DNA of 36,148 nt, from NCBI GenBank assembly GCA_900544445.1, contig UQVK01000028.1, positions 1-36,148 of the forward strand. The letters run 5' to 3'. Origin of the DNA: an uncultured Lachnospiraceae bacterium. Its GTDB lineage: Bacteria; Bacillota; Clostridia; Lachnospirales; Lachnospiraceae. This document shows, in pieces, positions 1-6,555 of this stretch. The notes beneath the pieces are model-generated. The model was not told where the DNA came from, searched no databases, and worked only from the letters and a program-made list of their open reading frames with translations. A program made the translations under genes and the position numbers. Positions within the stretch are counted from its first letter, which is position 1, and the number at the start of each line of letters is the position of its first letter.

Positions 1-51
1 GCTTCAGACAGGAGCCTTTTTACTCTTTTCACTTTTTCCGTTTTCTGTTTT

Positions 52-777
52 TCATGAGGCCCGGTGCAGAATCGGGCTGAGCTTTTTGTATACCAGAACG
101 GTCACGATGGACACCGCCGTTCCCTTCAGCAGATTCATGGGAACCACGGCGAACAGCGCAAGGGTCGTCACGCTATTGATGGCGGGGTTGATCGCATGCC
201 CCATCTCAACGATGGCATCCAGCGGCATTCCGTAGAGCTGCGCAAATTTGGGAATCAGGTAAATGGCGTTGAAGGCGGAGCCGAATACGGTCATGACAAC
301 CGTTCCCGCCACGCAGCCGATCACCGCATTTCTCTTGGTTTTGCGGAAGAGATAGATGATGGATGCGGGAAGCAGGAAACTGCATCCGATGATGAAGTTC
401 GCCAGGTCTCCCACAAACGCGGTGGAGGTTCCCTTAAACAGCAGCTTCAGAACGATTTTACAGAACTCGATCATCACTGCTGCCACCGGACCGAAGGCAA
501 ACGCACCGATCAGAGCCGGAATCTCGCTGAAATCCAGCTTGTAGAAAGACGGGGCGAAGGGAATCGGGAAATCCAGCATATGGAGAACGGCCGCAATGGC
601 GGAAAAAACGCCGATCATGGCGATTTTCCGGGTGGTGAGGGTCCGTTCCGTAATCCCGTTTCTTTTTCTTTCAAACCGTTCCGTGAAATAGGCGATCAGC
701 ACCATCGCCACCACCAGTCCCAGAAATTCCAGGACAAAAACAATGTTTTCCATTACCGTTGCTGCAAGACTGTTCAT
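52..777 (-). CDS. ribU: Riboflavin ECF transporter S component RibU
   Basis: Membrane substrate-binding (S) subunit of an energy-coupling-factor importer for riboflavin. The 241-residue protein is almost wholly hydrophobic. After an N-terminal helix and the basic stretch FERKRNG it has the usual ECF S-unit layout of about six helices. The segments FPIPFAPSFYKLDFSEIPALIGAFAFGP and KGTSTAFVGDLANFIIG are typical of RibU. The start ATG at 775-777 has an AAAGGAAAA ribosome site upstream; a second ATG eight codons in (MENIVF) is possible. The ECF ATPase and T subunits are not in the window, so it probably shares a module encoded elsewhere. An FMN riboswitch and terminator precede the gene, which independently supports flavin uptake. 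Identification is firm. Confidence 0.93.
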   Translation of the reverse strand: MNSLAATVMENIVFVLEFLGLVVAMVLIAYFTERFERKRNGITERTLTTRKIAMIGVFSAIAAVLHMLDFPIPFAPSFYKLDFSEIPALIGAFAFGPVAAVMIEFCKIVLKLLFKGTSTAFVGDLANFIIGCSFLLPASIIYLFRKTKRNAVIGCVAGTVVMTVFGSAFNAIYLIPKFAQLYGMPLDAIVEMGHAINPAINSVTTLALFAVVPMNLLKGTAVSIVTVLVYKKLSPILHRAS

Positions 778-901
778 AATGATTTTCCTTTCCGCGGCCT
801 GTCGGGCCGCAGGCAGGGACGTCCCGGTAGCGGATCGCCCTCTGCCGCATGAAAGGCAGGTTCTTCAATTCGCTTTATATGCCGGGAAGCGTTTTCCGCA
901 T

Positions 902-930
902 ATAAAAACCCGGAGAACGCATTCTCCGGG
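902..930 (-). terminator. Intrinsic terminator in the ribU leader
   Basis: On the minus strand a perfect 9-bp stem CCCGGAGAA/TTCTCCGGG (909-917 with 922-930) with a 4-base loop is followed by TTTTTATA. It lies between the FMN aptamer and the ribU start. It is therefore the likely expression platform: FMN binding would favour this terminator and reduce ribU transcription. Confidence 0.85.
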
Positions 931-1002
931 TCTGTTTCGAGCTTCAGCGGGACTTCTTCCTTCCGGTCCTTCCGGAACGGTTCTGAAAAAGCATCCGCGT
1001 CA

Positions 1003-1146
1003 TTCTTCTTCCATCCAGACTGTACTGTCGGTTCCGGATTCCAACCGGATCAGCCGCCGATGGCGGGTCGCGGACTCATCCGTAAAGGCATATGCCGTCA
1101 CGGTATCACCGCCGGTAGGGAATTACACCCAACCCTGAAGAACGTT
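1003..1146 (-). promoter_or_regulatory. FMN riboswitch (RFN element)
   Basis: The minus strand contains the conserved RFN blocks in order: CTTCAGGGTTGGGTG, AATTCCCTACCGGCGGT, a variable hairpin, GAGTCCGCGACCCGC, GGCTGATCCGGTTGGAATCC, and CCGACAGTACAGTCTGGATG. The closing P1 stem pairs GTTCTTC with GAAGAAT. The element sits about 225 bases upstream of the ribU start, with an intrinsic terminator between them. It should sense FMN and switch off riboflavin uptake when flavin is plentiful. Confidence 0.96.
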
Positions 1147-1200
1147 ACCTTTTATGTAGTTGCTGACGCGGCGTCTGCCGCAGTTTTTTGTTACCTTCTT

Positions 1201-1228
1201 ATCATAGCAGAAAATGGCCCGCTGTCAA
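1201..1228 (-). promoter_or_regulatory. Promoter of the FMN riboswitch-ribU unit
   Basis: On the minus strand a consensus -35 TTGACA (1223-1228) lies 16 bases before TATGAT (1201-1206). Transcription would begin near 1194, about 50 bases ahead of the aptamer. Position and sequence both fit a sigma-A promoter. Confidence 0.75.
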
Positions 1229-1247
1229 TAGCGCGGCGTGCTTTTTT

Positions 1248-1300
1248 CAGGCAGTGCCGTTACAATTCAGCCTTCTGCAGAATTGTAACGGCACTGCCTG
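1248..1300. repeat. Perfect 21-bp inverted repeat
   Basis: Bases 1248-1268 are the exact reverse complement of 1280-1300, with an 11-base loop. The element lies between the end of the ribokinase gene and the ribU promoter, where a terminator is expected. However, there is no T-tract after the stem on either strand: on the minus strand it is followed by A residues. It may be a U-less terminator, an mRNA-stabilising hairpin or a dispersed palindromic element. Confidence 0.8.
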
Positions 1301-1360
1301 CGTTCCGCCAAATCCGGCCGCTGCTCACCGGCAGGCCGTAAGACAAGCCGGTTCCATGCG

Positions 1361-2239
1361 TCAGCCGTGCGGACCTGCCTTCAGAAACGCCTCCACCCGT
1401 TCCCTTACAGGGATGGAAACCGCCGCGGCCGCCGAGGCAAGCCGGAGCGCGTCCGCGGGATCCGTGTTTTCCAGTACGGCCGCCGCGAAATATCCGGTGA
1501 AGGTATCTCCTGCCGCCGTAGTATCCACGGTTTTTACCGGAAAGCAGGGCTGGCGCAGAACTCTTTTGCCGTCTCCAAGCATCGCTCCGTCCTTTCCCAG
1601 CGTGAGGATCACCTGCGTTCCGGGCAGGCGGGAAAGAAGCGTCCGCAGGATCGCTTCCGGTTCGCCCTCTCCCGTAAGCGCGCCGCCCTCCGTTTCATTC
1701 AGCATGAACCAGGAAATCCCCGTAAGGTCCATTTCAGCCAGCGCGCCGTCCATGGGCGAGGGGTTCAGCATAATCCGCATTCCCTTCTTTTTTCCTCTTT
1801 CCAGCAGCCAGGAAAGATTGCTGATCTCGTTCTGCAGCATGAGGATATCCCCTGCCGAAAAGCCGGAAAGCACCTGCTCCATGTACGCGGTGTCGTTGTC
1901 AAAATTGGCGCCCGGATAAAGGATGATGCAGTTTTCTCCCGCGTCACTTACCTGAATCAGCGCGTGGCCCGTGATCCCGTCCGTTTTTCTCACATAACGC
2001 ACGTCCGCCCCGCTCTCTGAAAGGAGCTTTATGAGAAAATCTCCGTCCGCTCCCACCGTTCCGGCGTGAAAAACGCGGGCTCCGGCGCGCGCCGCGGCGA
2101 TGGACTGGTTCAGCCCCTTTCCGCCCGGAAAGCACTGATACCCCTTCGACGCGACGGTTTCGCCCGGTCTCACAAAATGCTCCACCCGGTAGACCCGGTC
2201 AATGTTTAAGGAACCGAAATTTAATATCCTTCCTGCCAT
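1361..2239 (-). CDS. rbsK: PfkB-family carbohydrate kinase, probable ribokinase
   Basis: Probable cytosolic ATP-dependent kinase making ribose 5-phosphate. The 292-residue protein has the PfkB signatures: N-terminal NFGSLNIDRVY, the sugar-binding PGGKGLNQS loop (39-47), LNPSP, NETE, and the catalytic DTTAAGDTFTGY motif with Asp245 as general base. The start at 2237-2239 has GGAGG seven bases upstream; the longer reading frame lacks such a site. It follows the nucleoside hydrolase gene by 19 bases, so the pair would release and phosphorylate ribose. One oddity: the family's C-terminal TRxGA segment, which helps form the monovalent cation and adenine loop, is missing. The protein runs from AAAAVS directly to IPVRERVEAFL. 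The sugar specificity is inferred from its neighbour. Confidence 0.85.
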   Translation of the reverse strand: MAGRILNFGSLNIDRVYRVEHFVRPGETVASKGYQCFPGGKGLNQSIAAARAGARVFHAGTVGADGDFLIKLLSESGADVRYVRKTDGITGHALIQVSDAGENCIILYPGANFDNDTAYMEQVLSGFSAGDILMLQNEISNLSWLLERGKKKGMRIMLNPSPMDGALAEMDLTGISWFMLNETEGGALTGEGEPEAILRTLLSRLPGTQVILTLGKDGAMLGDGKRVLRQPCFPVKTVDTTAAGDTFTGYFAAAVLENTDPADALRLASAAAAVSIPVRERVEAFLKAGPHG

Positions 2240-2258
2240 ATTTACCTCCATGCCCCGT

Positions 2259-3179
2259 TCAGCAGCCGGACAGCTTCCGGAACAGATCCTCAAAAAGCCG
2301 GTCTCTCTCGATGTGATAGACATAACGGATCAGGTGATTTTCCGGATTGAAGCTGTAATGATGATCGTACTGAGGAATCGGCGCGGCCGTCAGCACATCT
2401 CTCATGAAGCCGCCGTTTGCCAGCCAGCCGATCACCGTCACGTCCCAGATCGTCCTGGTCCAGCACCGGTAAGGGCTGCCGGCCTCTCCCTCCCGCACGG
2501 CAAGCTCCGTCAGATAATCGCAGACCGCGTTTTTTCCGCGAAGGAACCGTTCCAGCTCCGCCCCGGAGACGGCGAACCCGGATACCACGCCCATACAGGG
2601 CAGCTGCACCAGCGCGGCTCCGCTTCCGAATACCACCCGCGCCGCGGCCACATCCTGCATCAGGTTAAATTCCCGGTTATCCGGCCACCAGTGCGCGTTT
2701 CCTCCCAGCCAGACCAGCACGATCCTGTCCCGGATCTCCGGCTGAAGAAGCATTGCGGAGGCCACGTTTGTGATCGCTCCCAGAGCCGCCACATACAGAG
2801 GCTTCTGGGGCGTATACCGCATGGCGAGTCCGGCCAGATGCTCCGCCGCCGGAGAGATGACCGGCTGCGTCTCGTCGGCCAGATAAGAACGGGACCCCCT
2901 GAAAACCCGCTCCTTCAGCTCTTCCCTTCCCACCAGTCCGAGGATCCTGTGGATCTCCTGAAAGCTTTTTTCCATGCCGTCCGCAGGCCCGTCTGACTTT
3001 TCATTGTGAAACGGCGCGGCATAGATCGCCTTCACATTCATTTTTTCCGGGGAACTCAAAAGATACGCCAGCGCAAACTGATCGTCGATCTCGTTATACG
3101 TGTCCGTATCCAGCGCCACATCGATCTTCCCCTCCGGCCGCTTCAGCCGCTCCAGCAAAAGCGCGTCTGTTTCCCTCAT
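2259..3179 (-). CDS. Inosine/uridine-preferring nucleoside hydrolase family protein
   Basis: Predicted to hydrolyse ribonucleosides to free base and ribose. The 306-residue protein has the calcium-binding N-terminal cluster in the variant form DTDTYNEIDDQFAL (residues 24-37; the usual form is DTDxGxDDxxA). It also has the central VAALGAITNVASAML segment and a C-terminal Asp in WTRTIWDVTVIGWL that would complete the metal site. The start at 3177-3179 has AAGGAG upstream; a longer frame adds 15 residues without support. It is the first gene of a two-gene unit with the ribokinase-like gene. The exact nucleoside preference cannot be read from sequence. Confidence 0.88.
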   Translation of the reverse strand: MRETDALLLERLKRPEGKIDVALDTDTYNEIDDQFALAYLLSSPEKMNVKAIYAAPFHNEKSDGPADGMEKSFQEIHRILGLVGREELKERVFRGSRSYLADETQPVISPAAEHLAGLAMRYTPQKPLYVAALGAITNVASAMLLQPEIRDRIVLVWLGGNAHWWPDNREFNLMQDVAAARVVFGSGAALVQLPCMGVVSGFAVSGAELERFLRGKNAVCDYLTELAVREGEAGSPYRCWTRTIWDVTVIGWLANGGFMRDVLTAAPIPQYDHHYSFNPENHLIRYVYHIERDRLFEDLFRKLSGC

Positions 3180-3337
3180 TTTCCCCTTCTCCTTTCCATA
3201 CCCGTCTGCCCGGGTATATCGCATGTCTCTTTTTTCTCCGCCCGGCAGTTTCCAACTTGTCCGGACGGGTTAAAACCATTCTGCCACCTGTGCAATCATT
3301 ATACCCCGGTCCCGCGAAAAAGGCACTCTCTTTTTTC

Positions 3338-3366
3338 TTTACGCTGTCCCTGCGGTGGCATATAAT
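3338..3366 (+). promoter_or_regulatory. Promoter of the M15 peptidase gene
   Basis: TTTACG (3338-3343), a 17-base spacer and a perfect TATAAT (3361-3366) lie about 60 bases upstream of the M15 peptidase start. The 247-base divergent gap also contains a TATAAT on the minus strand near 3299-3304, which could serve the nucleoside hydrolase unit; I see no good -35 for that one. Confidence 0.6.
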
Positions 3367-3426
3367 CATATCATAAAGCAGGGATATGAAAATGAGCCTG
3401 CTGAAAACAGAAAGGAGACCTCACTG

Positions 3427-4191
3427 ATGCCGCATAACAGAAATTCATTTTTTCACCGGAAGGCTGCCGCAGGCGTCTGCCTGCTTCTGTGCCTTACTCC
3501 CCTTCTCTCCCTGTCCGCTCCGTCTGCGCCCGTACTCGCGGCAGACGGTCTGCCGGCTCCTGCCGCAGCGGACGCAGATGCCGATGGCCGCGTCACCTGG
3601 CAGGAGGGCTTCTTTTATGAGCCGCTGAGCGAAGAGGTAAAGGCGCGGATTACCGGCATCTCTTACGGGGAGGGCTGCATCGTGCCCTATGAGGATCTGC
3701 GCTATCTGAACATCCTTTACGTCGATTTTCACAGAGAGACCCAGGTGGGCGAAATCATCTGCAATCAGGCCATCGCGCAGGATCTTGTGGAGATCTTTTA
3801 TGAGCTGTATCTGGCCGGCTACCCGCTGGAAAGCGTCCGGCTGGTGGATGAATATGGCGGGGACGACACCCTTTCCATGGAGCACAACAATACCTCCTGC
3901 TTTAACTTCCGGGTGGTGGACGGCACCAGCAGTCTTTCCAGACATGCCTACGGCCTTGCCATCGACATCAATCCCCTGTACAATCCCTATGTGACCTGGC
4001 CGGGCGGAAAGCAGCGGGTCTCTCCCGCCGCCGCGACGCCCTTCGCGGACAGAAGCCTGGACTTCCCCAACAAGATCGACGAGGACGATCTGTGCTATCA
4101 GCTTTTTGCGGAACGTGGCTTCACCTGGGGCGGCCACTGGAGGACCATGAAGGATTACCAGCACTTCCAGAAGGCGCTGCCGGAGGATTGA
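3427..4191 (+). CDS. Exported M15-family (VanY-like) D-Ala-D-Ala carboxypeptidase
   Basis: Predicted extracellular zinc peptidase acting on peptidoglycan stem peptides. The 254-residue protein starts with a basic n-region and a hydrophobic signal segment (about residues 12-37) ending near VLAAD. The zinc site appears as SRHAYGLAIDINP (His173, Asp180) and the C-terminal HWRTMKDYQHFQ (His246, with Asp243 as probable base), the Peptidase_M15_4 pattern. The ATG at 3427 has AAAGGAG upstream and gives a clean signal peptide, unlike the longer frame. A promoter lies at 3338-3366. The last codons already belong to a 17-bp tandem repeat that continues past the stop. The endolysin-like versus carboxypeptidase role is not resolved. 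Confidence 0.88.
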   Translation: MPHNRNSFFHRKAAAGVCLLLCLTPLLSLSAPSAPVLAADGLPAPAAADADADGRVTWQEGFFYEPLSEEVKARITGISYGEGCIVPYEDLRYLNILYVDFHRETQVGEIICNQAIAQDLVEIFYELYLAGYPLESVRLVDEYGGDDTLSMEHNNTSCFNFRVVDGTSSLSRHAYGLAIDINPLYNPYVTWPGGKQRVSPAAATPFADRSLDFPNKIDEDDLCYQLFAERGFTWGGHWRTMKDYQHFQKALPED

Positions 4192-4297
4192 GGCGGGATG
4201 GGAGAACCGGGATTGCCGGGGGACTGAGGCTGCCGGAAGGCCGAGACTGCGGGGAGGTCGAGGCTACCGGAAGGCTGAGGTTGTCAGAAAACGGAGG
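4178..4297. repeat. 17-bp degenerate tandem repeat
   Basis: About seven units resemble CTGCCGGAAGGCTGAGG. The clearest are at 4230-4246, 4247-4263, 4264-4280 and 4281-4297. The first unit, at 4178-4194, spans the stop codon of the M15 peptidase gene (CTGCCGGAGGATTGAGG), so the array seems to have grown from the gene's 3' end. The middle unit around 4195-4229 is less regular. I see no reading frame in it that makes sense. Confidence 0.7.
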
Positions 4298-4339
4298 TTT
4301 CTGCAGAAAAGGACGCTCCTCGGCGGCGGAATGCTCCCG

Positions 4340-4590
4340 TTACGGTTCAAAATGGAAAGCCGGCTCGCGTAACCGTACTATTTATGCCGTCGGTACGGTT
4401 AAGAGCAGGATTTTCGTATCTGGAACCGTACAAATCGGCTGCCCGGTACGGTTGAAAACCCATTTCCCCCAATTTTAGCCGTATTGCGTCATAAAATATA
4501 CGGATCCAAATGGTGTTTTCCGTAATTGGAACCGTATAAATCGGCTGTTTGGTACGGTTGAGATCTGTCTTTTTTGTTTTTCAACCGTAT
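4340..4590. repeat. 53-bp-period array of alternating inverted 8-mers (AACCGTAY/RTACGGTT)
   Basis: Left arms (AACCGTAC/T) start at 4371, 4424, 4530 and 4583, with a decayed AGCCGTAT at 4477. Right arms start at 4340 (TTACGGTT), 4393, 4446 and 4552 (GTACGGTT), with a decayed ATACGGAT at 4498. Each series steps by exactly 53 bp, except the one decayed right arm, which is off by one. Within a unit the arms are 14 bases apart; between units the gap is 23 bases. Units at 4424 and 4530 also share the loop AAATCGGCTG. As 53 is not a multiple of three and stops are frequent, the array is non-coding. The region fills most of the 520-base gap between the M15 peptidase and lipoprotein genes. Confidence 0.85.
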
Positions 4591-4710
4591 ACAGACGGAA
4601 ATTTTTCATGGAAATCAAAGAGGCGCACGCCCCATGGGGCAAAATCCCACGAAAAACCGACTTTTTCAACTTTTAATCAGATAAAACAAAATTCAACGAG
4701 GAGAAACATG

Positions 4711-5637
4711 ATGAGAAAAAAGAAGCTGTTACCTGCTGCCGCCGCATACCTTCTGACCTGCGGCCTCGTCCTCTCCGCCTGCTCATCCGGCGGCACGAAG
4801 GAACTGGAAACCGTCTCCGTATCTGCCGAAGCGCTCTCTGCGGGGGCCACAGAAATGGATGCGTCCACGGATGCCGCGGCCGGTGAAACCGAAGAAGCCG
4901 CGCCATCAACGGATACTTCTGCCGCTGAAACTGCGGAAAAGGAAACCGGAGAAGTGGAGTCAACAGATGCCTCAGCTTCTTCGGAAACGGGAAGCAATAC
5001 GGAAGCAGGAAATGAAGCTGAAACGGAAAGCACCGCCGGAGCAGGAAACGCCGCCGGAACGGAAAGTCCCTCTGAAACGAACACTTCCGCCGGAACAACC
5101 GGCCTGAACAGCGGCTGGGACGAGACCCTTCTCCATATGCTGATGCCCATGGACGCCCTGATGATGACTGCCGTGGAGCAGGGGCAGGATTATGATCCTT
5201 CCAGTCCGGAATTTTTCTGGGGAGCGCTGTACCGGGAGCTTGGTCTTTACGCTGGCGCTTCTTCTCTGATCACCACGGAAGAAAGCGGCGAAATAAAGGT
5301 TCCAAGGCAGACCGCCCAGGAATTTGCCACCGGGCTCTTTGCCGCTTACTCCGACCTGCCCGCGCTTCCGGAATCCCTCTCCTCCATGATCCGGTATGAC
5401 GAGGGCTGGGACGCCTATTTCCTGTCTCCCGGGGACAGAGGGCTGTCCGCCGCCGAGCTGCTGACCGCTTCTCCCACCGAAGACGGCGGGTATGACATGA
5501 CGGCAAGGCTCTATGACGTGACGGATTCCTCCGATATCTGCGTATACCGTTTTCATCTGGTTTCCAACGCCTATGCGGACGGGATCACGGATCCGCTGTT
5601 TCTTTACAGTGTGGAGAGCATGAGCCTGCAGGAGTAG
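4711..5637 (+). CDS. Putative lipoprotein with Ser/Thr/Glu-rich linker, function unknown
   Basis: I do not recognise the family. The 308-residue protein begins with a lysine-rich n-region, a hydrophobic stretch and the lipobox LSAC, so it should be lipid-anchored outside the membrane. About residues 28-115 are a low-complexity linker of Ala, Ser, Thr, Glu and Gly. The C-terminal 190 residues (from GWDETLLHMLMPMDALMMTA) look like one folded domain with alternating helices and strands and no cysteine. GAGGAG lies seven bases before the ATG at 4711; an adjacent ATG at 4708 is also possible. It follows the 53-bp array directly and is 60 bases upstream of the ATPase gene, so the two may be cotranscribed. 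Confidence 0.75.
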   Translation: MRKKKLLPAAAAYLLTCGLVLSACSSGGTKELETVSVSAEALSAGATEMDASTDAAAGETEEAAPSTDTSAAETAEKETGEVESTDASASSETGSNTEAGNEAETESTAGAGNAAGTESPSETNTSAGTTGLNSGWDETLLHMLMPMDALMMTAVEQGQDYDPSSPEFFWGALYRELGLYAGASSLITTEESGEIKVPRQTAQEFATGLFAAYSDLPALPESLSSMIRYDEGWDAYFLSPGDRGLSAAELLTASPTEDGGYDMTARLYDVTDSSDICVYRFHLVSNAYADGITDPLFLYSVESMSLQE

Positions 5638-5697
5638 CGGGTTCTCCTCCCTTTCAGGGCAGTCTCTGCAAAAAAACGCTTCGGCACGGAGGTGACC

Positions 5698-6555
5698 ATG
5701 ATTTATCTGTCCCATTTTCAGTTTCCGGACCAGGAACAGGAATATGATTTCATTCTGCGTCAGAAAAGAACCTGCTACGATACTTATTACCCATTTCAGA
5801 TCCTATCCAGGCATCGTCTGAGGATGCTGGACTTTGAACCGGTCACGATTCTGTATGGCGGAAACGGCTCCGGAAAAACCACGGCGCTGAACGTGATTGC
5901 CCAAAAGCTGAACCTGAAACGGGACAGCCTGTATAACCGCTCCAGCTTTTTCGAGGATTATACGGCCCTCTGCGGCTATGAGGCAGAGGGCGGCACCCCG
6001 GCGGAGGGGCGGATCATCACAAGCGACGACGTTTTTGATTTCATGCTGAATCTGAGAAGCCTCAACGCGGGCATCGACCGGAAACGGGAAACGCTGTTCG
6101 ACGATTACCTGGACGCGAAATATTCCCGCTTTCAGATGCGTTCCCTGGACGATTACGAGCGTCTGAAAAAAGTGAATCTGGCGAGAAGCAATACCCAGTC
6201 CAAATTTGTCCGGAAAAGTCTGATGGATAATGTCCGGGAGCATTCCAACGGAGAAAGCGCCCTTTTGTACTTTGAAGAAAAAATACAGGACAACGGCCTG
6301 TATCTGCTGGACGAGCCGGAAAACAGCCTTTCTCCCGAAAAGCAGCAGGCGCTTCTGAAATTTCTCGAGGAGTCCATGCGCTTCTACGGCTGCCAGTTCA
6401 TCATCGCCACCCACTCCCCCTTCCTACTGTCCATGAAAGGGGCCAAAATCTATGATCTGGACGAGGAGCCCGTTGACGTAAAGCGCTGGTATGAGCTGGA
6501 AAACGTCCGGGCGTACTATGAATTTTTCAAAAAGCATGAGGGGGAGTTTATTTAA
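5698..6555 (+). CDS. AAA/ABC-type ATPase, COG3910-like
   Basis: Cytosolic ATPase of the ABC/RecF-like fold, 285 residues. Visible motifs are Walker A GGNGSGKTT (54-62), an ABC signature-like HSNGES (182-187), Walker B LYLLDEPENSLS (201-212) and the H-loop IATHSPF (236-242). A short insert between Walker A and the signature carries no recognisable domain, and there are no membrane segments. I chose the ATG at 5698 because GGAGG ends five bases upstream; a GTG at 5692 overlaps that site. The protein resembles the single-gene 'predicted ATPase' group rather than a transporter ATPase, as no permease is adjacent. Its cellular role is unknown. The stop codon overlaps that of the convergent GH110-like gene. 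Confidence 0.85.
   Translation: MIYLSHFQFPDQEQEYDFILRQKRTCYDTYYPFQILSRHRLRMLDFEPVTILYGGNGSGKTTALNVIAQKLNLKRDSLYNRSSFFEDYTALCGYEAEGGTPAEGRIITSDDVFDFMLNLRSLNAGIDRKRETLFDDYLDAKYSRFQMRSLDDYERLKKVNLARSNTQSKFVRKSLMDNVREHSNGESALLYFEEKIQDNGLYLLDEPENSLSPEKQQALLKFLEESMRFYGCQFIIATHSPFLLSMKGAKIYDLDEEPVDVKRWYELENVRAYYEFFKKHEGEFI

Noticed and set aside
1248..1300. Ordinary intrinsic terminator for the ribokinase unit
   Set aside because: No T-run follows the stem on the minus strand; listed as a palindrome instead.
4340..4590. CRISPR-like array (30-bp repeat, 23-bp spacer) for the 53-bp periodicity
   Set aside because: Only the 8-bp arms recur reliably, one unit is strongly decayed, some between-unit sequences resemble each other, and no cas gene is nearby.
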